From: Lysobacter niastensis
Lineage (GTDB): Bacteria > Pseudomonadota > Gammaproteobacteria > Xanthomonadales > Xanthomonadaceae
Assembly (NCBI RefSeq): GCF_015453285.1
Contig: NZ_JADLZT010000001.1
Location: 530,042 to 594,041, forward strand
Length of the DNA stretch: 64,000 nt
Direction of reading: 5' to 3'
In this document: positions 36,611 through 49,121 of the stretch, piece after piece
Numbering within the stretch: the stretch's first letter is position 1
How the letters are laid out: each line of letters starts with the position of its first letter
Made by a program: the position numbers and the translations under genes
Notes under the pieces: model-generated
Database searches by the model: none
Told to the model about the DNA's origin: nothing
The model's input: the letters and a program-made list of their open reading frames with translations, nothing else

Positions 36611-37975
36611 TCAGCGCACCAGGTTGTTCACGATGTCGTTGTAAAACGCCAGGCCCATCAACCCCGCGATCAGCGCCAGCCCGACGTATTGCCCGGCGGC
36701 CATGACGCGTTCGCTGACCGGGCTGCCTTTTGCCAGCTCGATAAGGTAATACAGCAGGTGACCGCCGTCCAAGATCGGGATCGGAAGCAGGTTCAGGATG
36801 CCCAGGCTCAGCGACAGCAGGGCCAGCATCGACAGGTACCAGGCGACGCCGTGCTGGGCATAGGCATTGGCGGCACGAGCAATCGTGATAGGCCCGGCGA
36901 CGGTGTTCTGGACCGAGACGCGACCGCTGAAAGCCCGGCCGATCATCGCGAACAGCTCGCTGGTCTGATGCACGGTTTCGCGGAAAGCCGCCGGGATGGC
37001 ATCGAGCGGGCCGTAGCGCAGCACCGCATCCTTGGGCGGCTCGGCCGGCGCGGCCGGCTCCATGCCCAACACCCAGGCGTATGAGCCGTTAGGGGCGCGG
37101 GCCCACACGGGAGCGATCTCCAGGGCGAGGCGGTCGCCCTTTCGCTCAACTTCGACCATGGCGGTGCCGCCACGCTTGCCGAGCTTCTGCACCGCGGTCG
37201 GGATTGCGTCCCATGAGGCAATGGGATCGCCGTCGATGGCGGTGATGCGGTCGCCTTCGGCCAGCACGCCCCAGGCAGGCTTGCCGGGAAGCACGCGCCC
37301 CACCACGGTCGGCATCAGCGCGTGGCGCGGCGTGAGTCCGATGAACTCCACGGCGCGGCGTTCGTCAAAATGTTCCGGCAGCTTCGACAGTCGCAGCGTG
37401 CGAACGACTTCCCCGGTGCGGCCCTGCGGGCGCACTTTCACTTCGACATCGCGGTGGTCGAGCGCCGCCGGAATCAGCGCGAGCTGCGCTTCGCTCCACG
37501 TCGGAGTCTCGCGGTCGCCGACCGCCAGCATTGTGTCGCCGCGCTGCAACCCGGCGGAGGCGGCAACGCCGGAGGTCTCGCCGACGACCGGCGCATAGTC
37601 GGGCCGGCCGATGACGAACATCGCCCAGAACAGCGCGACGCAGAGCAGCAGGTTGGCGAAGGGACCGGCGATCACGATCGCGATGCGCTTCCACACCGTC
37701 TGTCGATTGAAGGCCCGAGGGGCGTCGGCCGGGGCCACGTCGCCTTCGCGCTCGTCCAGCATCTTGACGTAGCCGCCGAGCGGAATCGCGGCAATCACAT
37801 ATTCCACGCCGTCGCGGCCGCGGCGCGACCACAGCGCCTTGCCGAAACCCACCGAGAAGCGCAGCACCTTGACGCCGCAGCGGCGTGCAACCCAGTAGTG
37901 CCCGAACTCGTGGAAGGTCACGAGCACGCCGAGACTGACGATCAGCCACCAGACCGAGCCGATGAATTCGCTCAT
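36611..37975 (-). CDS. rseP: Site-2 protease RseP
   Basis: RseP cuts membrane-spanning anti-sigma factors such as RseA and clears signal-peptide remnants. The 454-residue inner-membrane protein has the zinc motif HEFGH at residues 22-26 in the first helix and the third metal ligand in [13 protein letters not shown] near residue 400. Two PDZ domains lie between about residues 110 and 300. It overlaps the dxr stop by four bases (ATGA). Its place next to bamA fits the link between sigma-E signalling and outer-membrane assembly. Confidence 0.95.
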   Translation of the reverse strand: MSEFIGSVWWLIVSLGVLVTFHEFGHYWVARRCGVKVLRFSVGFGKALWSRRGRDGVEYVIAAIPLGGYVKMLDEREGDVAPADAPRAFNRQTVWKRIAIVIAGPFANLLLCVALFWAMFVIGRPDYAPVVGETSGVAASAGLQRGDTMLAVGDRETPTWSEAQLALIPAALDHRDVEVKVRPQGRTGEVVRTLRLSKLPEHFDERRAVEFIGLTPRHALMPTVVGRVLPGKPAWGVLAEGDRITAIDGDPIASWDAIPTAVQKLGKRGGTAMVEVERKGDRLALEIAPVWARAPNGSYAWVLGMEPAAPAEPPKDAVLRYGPLDAIPAAFRETVHQTSELFAMIGRAFSGRVSVQNTVAGPITIARAANAYAQHGVAWYLSMLALLSLSLGILNLLPIPILDGGHLLYYLIELAKGSPVSERVMAAGQYVGLALIAGLMGLAFYNDIVNNLVR

Positions 37976-39141
37976 GCGTATGCCCTGCGAACGGCCTCTT
38001 CGGCATGACGCCGCGCCTGCGCATCGGCATCGCGCAGCGCCGCCAGCGACGAAGCCGGGGTGGAGGGGAGCGCCTCGAGGGTGTCCTCGACCAGCGCCGG
38101 TATCGCTAGGAAACCGATCTGGCGCTGAAGAAAGGCTGAAACCGCGACCTCGTTGGCGGCATTGAGCACGGCCGGGGCGGTACCGCCGGCGGCCAGGGCC
38201 TCGAAGGCCAGTCGCAGGCAGGGGAAGGCCTCGAGATCGGGCGCCTCGAAGTCCAGGCGTCCGTGCGCCAGCAGGTCGAGCCCGCCGACGCCGGAGGTCA
38301 TGCGTTCGGGCCAGCCGAAGCCGACCGCCAGCGCCGTGCGCATGTCGGGCAGGCCGAGTTGCGCCAGCGTCGATCCATCGACGAACTCGACCAGCGAGTG
38401 CACCAGGCTCTGCGGATGCACGAGCACCTGGATGCGGTCGCCGCCGACGCCGAACAGGTGGTGGGCCTCGATGACTTCAAGCCCCTTGTTCATCAGCGTG
38501 GCCGAATCGACCGAGATCTTCGGGCCCATCGACCATTTGGGATGGGCGACGGCCTGCTCGGGCGTGACGTTGGTCAGCTCGTCGCGACGACGGCCGCGGA
38601 AGGGGCCGCCGGAAGCGGTCAGGAGGATGCGCTGCAGCCCGGCATGCGCGTGCGCGTCGGGCAGGCACTGGAAGATCGCGTTGTGCTCGCTGTCGACCGG
38701 GACGATGGTGGCGCCCGCTTCGTGCGCCGCCTGCATGAGCAGCTCGCCTGCGAGTACCAGCGATTCCTTGTTGGCGAGCAGGATGCGCTTGCCGGCGCGT
38801 GCGGCGGCCAGTGTCGACGGCAGTCCGGCGGCGCCGACGATCGCCGCGACGACGGTGTCGCAGGCGTCTCCGCCCGCGAGTGCATCGAGTGCGTCGTCGC
38901 CGGCATGCGCCTGGGTGGCCAGTCCCGCATCGCGCAGTCCGTCGCGCAGTGCGGAGAAAGCCGACGGGTCGGCGATCACGGCATGCTCGGGGCGGTGCGT
39001 CCGGCACAGCGCGAGCAGCGCATCGACGTTGCGGCCGGCGGCGAGCACGGTGGCCCGCAGGGATTGCGGGTGCCGCGCGATCACGTCCAGCGCGGAAGCG
39101 CCGATCGATCCGGTGGCACCAAGTACAGCGACGCGTCGCAT
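37972..39141 (-). CDS. dxr: 1-deoxy-D-xylulose 5-phosphate reductoisomerase
   Basis: Dxr (IspC) makes 2-C-methyl-erythritol 4-phosphate from DXP with NADPH, the committed step of the non-mevalonate isoprenoid route. The 389-residue enzyme starts [14 protein letters not shown] with the NADPH loop at residues 8-14. It contains [13 protein letters not shown], the metal-binding [12 protein letters not shown] and the flexible-loop block [24 protein letters not shown] (positions ~38470-38540). The ATG at 39141 matches the family start. It supplies isoprenoids for UppS two genes upstream. Confidence 0.96.
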   Translation of the reverse strand: MRRVAVLGATGSIGASALDVIARHPQSLRATVLAAGRNVDALLALCRTHRPEHAVIADPSAFSALRDGLRDAGLATQAHAGDDALDALAGGDACDTVVAAIVGAAGLPSTLAAARAGKRILLANKESLVLAGELLMQAAHEAGATIVPVDSEHNAIFQCLPDAHAHAGLQRILLTASGGPFRGRRRDELTNVTPEQAVAHPKWSMGPKISVDSATLMNKGLEVIEAHHLFGVGGDRIQVLVHPQSLVHSLVEFVDGSTLAQLGLPDMRTALAVGFGWPERMTSGVGGLDLLAHGRLDFEAPDLEAFPCLRLAFEALAAGGTAPAVLNAANEVAVSAFLQRQIGFLAIPALVEDTLEALPSTPASSLAALRDADAQARRHAEEAVRRAYA

Positions 39142-39160
39142 GATCAAAGGCCCGGCACGA

Positions 39161-40008
39161 TCAGAAACCCAGCACGGCCTTGCCGATGGCGAACACCGGC
39201 AACGCGGCCAGGACTCCGTCGATGCGGTCGAGGATACCGCCATGGCCCGGGATCAGGTTGCCCGAATCCTTCACGCCCACATGGCGCTTCAGCAGGCTTT
39301 CGAACAGGTCGCCCACCACCGAGAACAGCACGGCGGCCAGAGCGATCACGGAAACCGCGGGCAGTTGCGACAGTTGCGCGCCGGAGAACAGCGCGAACCC
39401 GATGCCGACCAGGATGCCCGCGGCGATGCCGCCGAGCAGGCCTTCGATGGTCTTGTTGGGACTGATCCGTGCGGCCAGCTTACGGCCCGGGAACCATCGC
39501 CCGCCGAACTTGCGGCCGGCGAAGTAGGCGCCCGAATCGGCGGCCCAGACGATCGCCAGCGCGGTCAGCAGCCAGCGGTGGCCATTGGGCTGGCTGGCAT
39601 GGATCCAGGCCAGCGCGCACCACGCCGGGATGATGCTGAGGGCGCCGGCGGCGAGCTTGAAAACGCGCGCATGGGTGTCGTGGTCGCTGGCGAACTCATA
39701 ACGGCCCAGCCACAGCAGCGCCAGCAGCCACCACGCCACGCCGATCACCGAGACCAGCTGGAACAGCACCAGCGTGTATCCGCTGCTGGAGCGCGAGGCC
39801 CACACCAGCGCGACCATCACCGCGAGGTTGGCGATCAGCAGCACGGCGCGCGACAGGGTGTCCTCGATTTCGGCGAGGTCGAACCACTCCCACAGCCCGA
39901 TCATGAACAACACCGCGGCCACCGCCACCAGCCAGGGCGTCGACATGAGCAGGATCGCCGCGACTGCCAGGGGCGTCATCACCAGCGCAGCGAGCAGTCG
40001 GGTTCGGG

Positions 40009-40012
<4 letters not shown>
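39161..40012 (-). CDS. cdsA: Phosphatidate cytidylyltransferase
   Basis: CdsA converts phosphatidic acid and CTP into CDP-diacylglycerol, the branch point for all phospholipids. The 283-residue inner-membrane protein has about eight hydrophobic helices. The C-terminal CDS signature is [20 protein letters not shown] followed by GILDRID, with the metal-binding KD and DR residues intact. The D-rich [14 protein letters not shown] loop lies upstream. Its start overlaps the uppS stop by four bases. Confidence 0.95.
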
Positions 40013-40773
<761 letters not shown>

Positions 40774-40792
40774 GGCGGGACGGGTAGACCCG

Positions 40793-41350
40793 TCAAACCG
40801 CCATAAGTTCTTGCTCTTTGGCCTTGACGACTTCGTCGACGTCCTTGATCGCCGAATCGGTGACCTTCTGGATCTCCGCTTCCATGCGGCCGGACTCGTC
40901 CTCGGTCACCTTCTTTTCCTTGAGCAGTTCCTTGATCTGCTGGTTGGCATCGCGGCGGATGTTGCGGATCGCGACCTTGGCGTTCTCGCTCTCGCTGTGC
41001 ACCAGCTTCGTCAGTTCCTTGCGGCGCTCCTCGGTGAGGGCGGGCAGGTTGAGGCGGATCGTGGTGCCGGCGGTGTTCGGGGTCAGGCCCAGGTCGGAGG
41101 CGAGGATCGCCTTCTCGACGGCGCCGACGATCTGCTTTTCCCACGGGGTGATCGTGAGCGTGCGCGCATCGGTGACCGCGACGGTCGCAACCTGCGCCAG
41201 CGGCATGTCGGAGCCGTAGTAGTTGACCTTCAGGTGGTCGACGATCGCGGTCGAAGCGCGGCCCGTGCGGATCTTGACCAGGTCGTGGCGAAACGCTTCG
41301 ACGCTCTTGGCCATGCGGGTCTGGGCGTCTTTCTTGATCTCGTTGAGCAT
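40793..41350 (-). CDS. frr: Ribosome recycling factor
   Basis: RRF with EF-G splits the post-termination ribosome. The 185-residue protein has the tRNA-shaped RRF fold: the long helix start MLNEIKKDAQTRMAKSVEAF, the basic RTGRAST block and the C-terminal helix (LPALTEERRKELTKLVHSE ... IRNIRRDANQQIKEL). Normally it follows pyrH directly; here a cation transporter gene lies between, and 84 bases of spacer precede frr. Confidence 0.96.
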   Translation of the reverse strand: MLNEIKKDAQTRMAKSVEAFRHDLVKIRTGRASTAIVDHLKVNYYGSDMPLAQVATVAVTDARTLTITPWEKQIVGAVEKAILASDLGLTPNTAGTTIRLNLPALTEERRKELTKLVHSESENAKVAIRNIRRDANQQIKELLKEKKVTEDESGRMEAEIQKVTDSAIKDVDEVVKAKEQELMAV

Positions 41351-41434
41351 CGCCGGCTCCTGTCCTTAATCGGTAATCGCGGGATTATATAGAGCGGGGA
41401 CCGCTCCAGCGACCGGGGCGCCGTGGACGGGCTG

Positions 41435-42364
41435 TCAGTGCTCGTGCGCGTGGCCGTGGCCGTGCGGCGCCCGCTCATGGCGGTCGTGCTCGCAGGCGCG
41501 GCCGTGCTCGACCTGCAGGGTCGGGTGGTTGATGCCGAAACGGTGATCGAGCTCGTGGTTCAGGCGGTCGATGAAGGCATCGTGGTCGGCGTCGTCAGGG
41601 CGCACCAGGTGGGCGGTCATGGCGATCTCGCCCGCGCCCAGCGACCAGATGTGCACGTGGTGCACGGCGACCACGCCAGCCTGCGACTCGAGAAAGGCCT
41701 GGACCTTCGCCTGGTCGATGCTGGACGGCACGGCATCCATGGCGGCATTGAAGCTTTCGCGCAGCAGTCCGAACGCGCCTATCGCCACCACCGCACCGAT
41801 CACCAGCGCGGTCACCGGGTCCAGCCAGGTCCAGCCCAGCCACCACATGCCGGCGCCGGCCAGCACGGCCGCCAGCGAGACGGCGGCGTCGGCGACCAGG
41901 TGCAGGAACGCGCCGCGGCGGTTCAGGTCGTGCTCGTGGCCATGGCGCACCAGCCAGGCCGCGCCCAGATTGACGGCGATGCCGATCGCCGCCACGGCCA
42001 TCACCGGCAGGGCCGGGATTTCAGGCGGGGCGCTGAAGCGGCGCAGTGCTTCCCAAGCGAGCGCTCCTGAGAAGGCCACCAGCAACAGCGCGTTGGCCAG
42101 CGGGGAGAGCAGGGTGGCACGGCGCCAGCCGTAGGTATGCCGCGAAGTGGGCGCGCGCTTGGCCAGCACGGCCGCGCCCCACGCCAGGGCCAGCCCGAGC
42201 ACGTCGCCGAGGTTGTGCAGTGCATCGGACAGCAGCGCCAGCGAATTGGTGGCGAAGCCGTAGCCCGCCTCCAGCACCGTGTAGGCGAGGTTGATCAGCG
42301 TGACCGCGGCGAAGGCGCGTGTCGTGTTGAGTTCGCCGTGGTCGTGATGGTGTGAGTGGCCCAT
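41435..42364 (-). CDS. Cation diffusion facilitator (CzcD/ZitB-type Zn exporter)
   Basis: A 309-residue proton-coupled exporter, probably for Zn2+ and perhaps Co2+ or Cd2+. Histidine-rich ends (GHSHHHDHG at the N-terminus; EHDRHERAPHGHGHAHEH at the C-terminus) flank six hydrophobic helices. The transport-site pairs are SDALHNLGD in helix 2 and HLVADAAVSL in helix 5. The cytoplasmic C-terminal domain includes VHHVHIWSLG. It is inserted between pyrH and frr on the same strand. No strong ribosome site precedes the ATG, and I found no clear metal-responsive operator. Precise metal is not decidable from sequence. Confidence 0.9.
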   Translation of the reverse strand: MGHSHHHDHGELNTTRAFAAVTLINLAYTVLEAGYGFATNSLALLSDALHNLGDVLGLALAWGAAVLAKRAPTSRHTYGWRRATLLSPLANALLLVAFSGALAWEALRRFSAPPEIPALPVMAVAAIGIAVNLGAAWLVRHGHEHDLNRRGAFLHLVADAAVSLAAVLAGAGMWWLGWTWLDPVTALVIGAVVAIGAFGLLRESFNAAMDAVPSSIDQAKVQAFLESQAGVVAVHHVHIWSLGAGEIAMTAHLVRPDDADHDAFIDRLNHELDHRFGINHPTLQVEHGRACEHDRHERAPHGHGHAHEH

Positions 42365-42435
42365 GGGTGCATCGTGGCACGGTGCCGCCGGCGAACACTA
42401 TTACAGCGTTCCCGGGCTGCGCCCAGGAAACCCCA

Positions 42436-42454
42436 AAGTTTGCTGCGCAAACTT
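42436..42454. repeat. Short inverted repeat AAGTTTGC-TGC-GCAAACTT
   Basis: A perfect 8-bp stem with a 3-base loop in the 190 bp between pyrH and the CDF gene. A 15-base palindrome CCCCTAACTTAGGGG follows at 42506-42520. Neither has a T run on the minus strand, so I do not call them terminators. Operator or small repeat is possible. Confidence 0.4.
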
Positions 42455-42554
42455 CGGGCCCGCCGCATGCTCCCACACCCCATTCGCGCCCGCGGCGCGA
42501 ATCGCCCCCTAACTTAGGGGCTGGGTTTGGCTTGCTTGCTACCGGCCGGATGCG

Positions 42555-43286
42555 TTACGCGCCGCCGTTGCGGCCGTGCACCAGCGTGCCGATGTGGTCG
42601 CCGTGCAGGATCTTCAGCAGCTGGCCCGGCTGGCCCATGTCGAAGATGCGCAGCGGCAGGTCGCTGTCGCGGCACAGCGCGAACGCGGCCGTGTCCATGA
42701 CCTGCAGGTTGCGGATGATGACCTCGTCGTAGCTGAGCTTCTCGAAGCGCACGGCGTCCTTGTGCTTCTTCGGATCCTTGTCGTAGACGCCGTCGACCTT
42801 GGTCGCCTTGAGCAACAGGTCGGCGCCGATTTCGATCGCGCGCAGCGCCGCGCCCGAGTCGGTGGTGAAAAACGGATTGCCGGTGCCTGCGGCGAAGATG
42901 GTGATGCGGCCCTTCTCGAGGTGGCGCACGGCGCGGCGGCGGATGTAGTCCTCGCACACGTCGTTGATCTTGATCGCGCTCATCACCCGGCACTTGGCGC
43001 CCAGCTTTTCCAGCGCATCCTGCATCGCCAGCGCATTGATCACCGTGGCGAGCATGCCCATCTGGTCGCCGGTCACGCGATCCATGCCGCCGGCGGCCAG
43101 GCCGGCGCCGCGGAAGATGTTGCCGCCGCCAATCACCAGCGCGATCTCCGCACCGGCCTGCTGGGCTTCGATGACCTCGCGCGCGAGGCGGCTGATCATC
43201 TTCGGATCGATGCCGTAATCCTCGTCACCCATCAGCGCCTCGCCGGAAAGTTTGAGCAGGACACGGCGATAGGCGAGCTGGGACAT
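42555..43286 (-). CDS. pyrH: UMP kinase
   Basis: PyrH phosphorylates UMP to UDP and is feedback-controlled by UTP and GTP. The 243-residue hexameric amino-acid-kinase-fold enzyme starts [20 protein letters not shown] (the KLSGE loop binds phosphate). It contains [29 protein letters not shown] and the ATP-binding [20 protein letters not shown]. The ATG at 43286 is the family start. A strong terminator lies between tsf and this gene, so pyrH needs its own promoter. Confidence 0.96.
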   Translation of the reverse strand: MSQLAYRRVLLKLSGEALMGDEDYGIDPKMISRLAREVIEAQQAGAEIALVIGGGNIFRGAGLAAGGMDRVTGDQMGMLATVINALAMQDALEKLGAKCRVMSAIKINDVCEDYIRRRAVRHLEKGRITIFAAGTGNPFFTTDSGAALRAIEIGADLLLKATKVDGVYDKDPKKHKDAVRFEKLSYDEVIIRNLQVMDTAAFALCRDSDLPLRIFDMGQPGQLLKILHGDHIGTLVHGRNGGA

Positions 43287-43362
43287 GGCGACCTCGAGGG
43301 AGAGTGGGCGGGCGGGATTGTACGGGATCGGGCCGTGGCGCCGGCGTGGCGGCCGGCCCCAC

Positions 43363-43396
43363 AAAAAAGGAAGGCCGCGATCGCTCGCGGCCTTCC
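43363..43396 (-). terminator. Intrinsic terminator of the rpsB-tsf operon
   Basis: On the minus strand a perfect 12-bp stem (GGAAGGCCGCGA / TCGCGGCCTTCC) with a GCGA tetraloop is followed by six T residues, 29 bases after the tsf stop. It ends the rpsB-tsf transcript before pyrH. Confidence 0.93.
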
Positions 43397-43424
43397 CCGG
43401 CTTCTTGCCTGAAGCGGCGGTGGC

Positions 43425-44306
<882 letters not shown>

Positions 44307-44367
44307 GGGGTTTACCTCGATTCGAAATGGATGCGGACACGGCGCACGCGCCGGTGTCCTCAGAGCC

Positions 44368-44452
44368 GTCATCCCCGCGGCGCGGGGACCCAGTTGCCTT
44401 CAGGCGGAAGCGATCAGGTCGCTGCTGGATTGCCGCTTTCGCGGGAATGACG
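44368..44452. repeat. Dispersed inverted repeat, family A, inside rpsB-tsf
   Basis: An 85 bp element with inverted ends, GTCATCCCCGCG...CCCAG on the left and CTGGATT...CGCGGGAATGAC on the right, each arm itself a small hairpin. It lies in the rpsB-tsf intergenic region, so it is transcribed as part of the operon and could affect the relative yield of S2 and EF-Ts mRNA. Confidence 0.8.
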
Positions 44453-44502
44453 AGCCGGAGCGTTGCGGCCGCGCATGGTCGCGCGGCCGCGTTACGCGGG
44501 TC

Positions 44503-45306
<804 letters not shown>

Positions 45307-45569
45307 TGCTTGAACTCCAAAGGCAGTGGAACCGGCCGCCGGAAAGGGTGATGGCGGCTGCCCAGGCTGGGCCGGGGCGATGGTTCCGGGGTTGGGCCTC
45401 CCCGCTGCTTCCGTGGCCGAACTCCCCTGGCCCGAAGGCCCGGAAGCACCCCGGCACGGAGGGTGGCAGCGGGTGTGTATTCGCCTGCTCGGGGCCTCGT
45501 GGCCCGGTTGCTTTCGCCCGGCGTGGGCGGCGCGGAAGACCTGTGGGGACACGGGGTCGGCCGCAAAGC
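45307..45569 (-). promoter_or_regulatory. Long rpsB 5' leader
   Basis: From the predicted start point near 45569 the rpsB transcript would carry about 260 untranslated bases. This stretch has no credible ORF but several GC-rich hairpins (for example around GGCCCGAAGGCC at 45432-45443). In gammaproteobacteria S2 represses its own mRNA through the rpsB leader, so a similar role is plausible; I could not match a specific published fold by eye. Confidence 0.45.
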
Positions 45570-45575
45570 CGCGGA

Positions 45576-45605
45576 ATTGTAGCCGCAACGGCCTGCTGTG
45601 GACAA
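45576..45605 (-). promoter_or_regulatory. Sigma70-type promoter for rpsB
   Basis: On the minus strand TTGTCC (45600-45605) and TACAAT (45576-45581) are 18 bases apart, matching four and five of six consensus positions. It points towards rpsB and is the best promoter I can see in the divergent rpsB/map region. Confidence 0.65.
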
Positions 45606-45669
45606 CTCGACCGGGCTCCGGGGCCGGGGCGTGAAGCCTGAACAGACCGCAGATAGGCGATAATGGCGC

Positions 45670-46446
45670 ATGGCTATCACCATCAAGACCCCAGAAGAGA
45701 TCGAGAAGATGCGCGTCGCCGGCCGCCTGGCCGCCGAGGTGCTCCAGGTCGTCGCTCCGCATGTGAAGGCGGGCGTGACCACCGAGGAGCTGGACCGCAT
45801 CTGCCACGACCACATCGTCAACGTGCAGCAGGCCATCCCGGCCAATGTCGGCTACAAGGGCTTCCCCAAGACCGTCTGCACCTCGGTCAACAACGTCATC
45901 TGCCACGGCATCCCGAGCGAGGCCAAGGTCCTCAAGGACGGCGACATCATCAATATCGATGTCACCGTCATCAAGGACGGCTGGCACGGCGACACCAGCC
46001 GCATGTACGTCGTCGGCACGCCGTCGGTGATGGCCAAGCGCCTGGTCGACGTCACCCGCGAGGCGATGTTCCGCGGCATCCGCATGGTCAAGCCGGGCGC
46101 GACCCTGGGCGACATCGGCGCGGCGATCCAGCAGTTCGCCGAATCCGAGCGCTTCAGCGTGGTGCGCGAGTATTGCGGCCACGGCATCGGCCAGATCTAC
46201 CACGAAGACCCGCAGGTGCTGCATTACGGCCGGGCCGGTGAAGGCCTCGTCCTGAAGCCGGGCATGACCTTCACGATCGAGCCGATGATCAACGAGGGCG
46301 CACGCCACACCAAGCTGCTGCCCGATGGCTGGACCGTCGTCACCAAGGACCGCAAGCTCTCGGCGCAGTGGGAGCACACCGTGGCGGTGACCGACAACGG
46401 CGTCGAGATCCTGACCCGCCTGCCCGGGGACGACAACGATCTATGA
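45670..46446 (+). CDS. map: Methionine aminopeptidase, type I
   Basis: Map removes the initiator methionine when the second residue is small. The 258-residue pita-bread fold carries the metal ligands in [19 protein letters not shown] (two Asp), [12 protein letters not shown] (His), TIEPMINEG (Glu) and the final AQWEHTVAV (Glu). No Shine-Dalgarno precedes the ATG. A GATAAT box at 45659-45664 would start transcription at or next to the ATG, so a leaderless mRNA is possible. The stop overlaps the glnD start by four bases (ATGA). Confidence 0.96.
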   Translation: MAITIKTPEEIEKMRVAGRLAAEVLQVVAPHVKAGVTTEELDRICHDHIVNVQQAIPANVGYKGFPKTVCTSVNNVICHGIPSEAKVLKDGDIINIDVTVIKDGWHGDTSRMYVVGTPSVMAKRLVDVTREAMFRGIRMVKPGATLGDIGAAIQQFAESERFSVVREYCGHGIGQIYHEDPQVLHYGRAGEGLVLKPGMTFTIEPMINEGARHTKLLPDGWTVVTKDRKLSAQWEHTVAVTDNGVEILTRLPGDDNDL

Positions 46447-49121
46447 GTAGCGCGCCCGACGCCGCCGAACCCGGGATGGCGGCGCCCAGCGCGTCGCGAC
46501 AGGCACCGGACGGCCCCGATCGGGCGCCTTCGATCCGCACCGCGCTGGCCGAGGTCGACGCCTCGCTGGCGCAGCGCTTCGACTCCGAGGACAACGCCGA
46601 CATCGACCGGCTGCTGCAGGCGCGCAGCGCCGCGGTCGATGCGCAGGTGCGCCTGGCCTGGACGGACTGCATCGAGGCCGGTGCGCCGCTGGCGCTGTTC
46701 GCGGTGGGCGGCTACGGCCGTGGCGAGCTGTTCCCGCAATCCGACATCGACCTGCTCGTGCTCGCCGAACCCGACGCGCAGCAGCATCACGCCGAAGCGC
46801 TGTCGCGCTTCATCACGCTGCTGTGGGATGCCGGGCTGCCGGTAGGGCAGGCGGTGCGTTCGCCCGCGCAATGCACCGAGGCGGCGGCCGACATCACCGT
46901 GCTGACCGCGATGCTGGAAGCGCGCCCGCTGATGGCGGACATCGAGCACGTGCATGCGCTCCAGGCGGCGATCACCCCCAGCGTGGTCTGGCCGGCGCGC
47001 GAGTTCTTCGCTGCCAAGCGCGAAGAGCTGCGCCTGCGCCATGCCCGTTACGGCGATACCGCCGACAACCTCGAGCCCAACCTGAAGGAAGGCCCCGGTG
47101 GGCTGCGCGACGTGCAGACGCTGCGCTGGATGGCGTTGCGCATCGTCGGCACCGGCGACCTTGAATCGCTGGTCGCGATCGGCCAGTTCGGTGCAGACGA
47201 ACTGGCGACGCTGGAACGCGAGCGCCGCGCCTTGTCGCGCCTGCGTTTCGGCCTGCACCTGGTGGCAGGCAAGCGCGAGGAGCGGCTGCGTTTCGACTAC
47301 CAGAAGCGCCTGGCCGACCGCCTCGGACACAGCGACAACGCCGACAACCTCGCCGTCGAGCAGATGATGCAGGGCTTCTACCGCAGCGCGGCGCTGGTGC
47401 TGCGCATCGGTGAACGCCTGCTGCAGCGCTTCGAGGAGCAGATCGAAGGCGAGTCCGCACCGGTGCTGCTGCCCGATGCCGGTGGCGCTTTCGAACTGCG
47501 TCGCGACTACCTGGCCGCGCGCAGCCCGCAATGGCCGCGCGATGCCCATGACGTCTTCGCGTTGTTCGCGGTCTGGGCCGCTCACGACGAGATCCGCGGC
47601 CTGCATTCGCAGACAGCGCGCGCGCTGGCCGAATCGTTGTCGCGCGTTCCCGCATTCCAGCAGGCCGAGCCGGCACTGCGCGAGCGCTTCCTGTCGCTGC
47701 TGCGCGGCCCGCATCCGGTGCACGCGCTGGAGCGCATGGCGCGCCTGGGCGTGCTGGGACGCTGGATTCCCGCGTTCGCTCGCGTGTCGGGGCGCATGCA
47801 GTTCGACCTCTTCCACGTCTACACGGTCGACCAGCACACGCTGGCGGTGCTGCGCAATCTCGCCCGCTTTGCGTCGGGCATCGTGGACGAGCGCTTCAGC
47901 ATCGCCCACGAAGTCTGGCCGCGCATGCGCAAGCCGGAGTTGCTGCTGCTGGCTGGCCTGTTCCATGACATCGCCAAGGGGCGCGGCGGCGACCACTCCG
48001 AACTCGGTGCCGAGGACGCGCGCATCTTCTGCAGCTCGATCGGACTCTCGCAGGCCGACACCGCGCTGGTGGAGTGGCTGGTGCGCCAGCACCTGCTGAT
48101 GTCGGTGACGGCGCAGAAGCAGGACATCGCCGACCCCGAGGTGATCCACCGCTTCGCCACCAAGGTGGCCGACCGCGAGCACCTCGACACGCTCTACCTG
48201 CTCACCTGCGCCGACATCGCCGGCACGTCGCCGAAGCTGTGGAATGCGTGGAAGGATCGCCTGTTGGCCGATCTCTACACGGCCACGCGCCTTGCGCTGC
48301 GGCGCGGACTCGAGCATCCGGTCGCTGCCGACGAGCGCGCCGCCGAGACGCGCGAGGCCGCGCGCGCCACGCTGGCCTCGTTTGGCATGGCCGACGGCGA
48401 GATCGCCGCGCTTTATGCGCGCATGCCGGAAATCGGCTTCCAGCGTGGCCGCCCGGACCAGATCGCCTGGCAGGCCGCCTCCCTGCGCGGCGTCGCCATC
48501 GGCGAGACGCGCGTGCGTGCGCGTCCGGTCGGACAGCAGGCCGGCGCACTGGAAGTGTTCGTGCACACGCCCGACCGCGATGGCCTGTTCGCCGCGATCG
48601 TCGCCACGCTCGACCGCCTCGGCCTGGCGATCCAGCAGGCGCGCGTGCTCGACGGACCGCACGAAACGATCTTCGACAGTTTCGAGGTGATCCCGATCGA
48701 CCCGCGGTTTCCGCCGTCGTCGGAAGATGTCGAAAGCCGCCTCGCCGACATGCTTGCCGGCCCGCTCGACCACGTTCGTCCGGTGCGCCGTGCACAGCCC
48801 CGGCATCTGCGGCATTTCCGCATCGCGCCGCAGATCGGTTTCAACACGCTCGGCAAGCGCGCCGGCGACTGCGGCCGGGTCCGCACCATGCTGAGCCTGG
48901 TGTGCACCGACCGGCCGGGCCTGCTGGCCGATGTTGCCCGTGCCATCCGCGACCAGTCGCTGCGCGTGCACGACGCGCGCATCGCCACGTTCGGCGAACG
49001 CGCCGAGGACGTGTTCCAGATCACCGCCACCGATTCCGACGGGTGCGAGACCGCACTCGACGCCACGCAACAGGAGGCCCTGCGCGACGCGCTGCTGGCC
49101 TGCCTTGAAGGAGAACATTGA
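46443..49121 (+). CDS. glnD: Bifunctional uridylyltransferase/uridylyl-removing enzyme GlnD
   Basis: GlnD is the primary glutamine sensor: it uridylylates PII proteins when glutamine is low and removes UMP when it is high. The protein has 892 residues. The nucleotidyltransferase motif starts at G89 ([17 protein letters not shown]). The linker holds [15 protein letters not shown], and the HD phosphohydrolase has H508-D509 in [17 protein letters not shown]. Two ACT domains at the C-terminus (about 700-780 and 815-892; [13 protein letters not shown] and [14 protein letters not shown]) bind glutamine. The first ~45 residues are a disordered Ala/Pro-rich extension. It overlaps map and dapD, so all are translationally coupled. 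Confidence 0.96.
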   Translation: MSSAPDAAEPGMAAPSASRQAPDGPDRAPSIRTALAEVDASLAQRFDSEDNADIDRLLQARSAAVDAQVRLAWTDCIEAGAPLALFAVGGYGRGELFPQSDIDLLVLAEPDAQQHHAEALSRFITLLWDAGLPVGQAVRSPAQCTEAAADITVLTAMLEARPLMADIEHVHALQAAITPSVVWPAREFFAAKREELRLRHARYGDTADNLEPNLKEGPGGLRDVQTLRWMALRIVGTGDLESLVAIGQFGADELATLERERRALSRLRFGLHLVAGKREERLRFDYQKRLADRLGHSDNADNLAVEQMMQGFYRSAALVLRIGERLLQRFEEQIEGESAPVLLPDAGGAFELRRDYLAARSPQWPRDAHDVFALFAVWAAHDEIRGLHSQTARALAESLSRVPAFQQAEPALRERFLSLLRGPHPVHALERMARLGVLGRWIPAFARVSGRMQFDLFHVYTVDQHTLAVLRNLARFASGIVDERFSIAHEVWPRMRKPELLLLAGLFHDIAKGRGGDHSELGAEDARIFCSSIGLSQADTALVEWLVRQHLLMSVTAQKQDIADPEVIHRFATKVADREHLDTLYLLTCADIAGTSPKLWNAWKDRLLADLYTATRLALRRGLEHPVAADERAAETREAARATLASFGMADGEIAALYARMPEIGFQRGRPDQIAWQAASLRGVAIGETRVRARPVGQQAGALEVFVHTPDRDGLFAAIVATLDRLGLAIQQARVLDGPHETIFDSFEVIPIDPRFPPSSEDVESRLADMLAGPLDHVRPVRRAQPRHLRHFRIAPQIGFNTLGKRAGDCGRVRTMLSLVCTDRPGLLADVARAIRDQSLRVHDARIATFGERAEDVFQITATDSDGCETALDATQQEALRDALLACLEGEH

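Noticed and set aside
42506..42520. CCCCTAACTTAGGGG palindrome as the pyrH terminator
   Set aside because: The hairpin would have almost no loop, and no T run follows on the minus strand.
46224..49118. 964-codon open frame antisense to glnD
   Set aside because: Composition-driven shadow of glnD; no ribosome site and no domain pattern.
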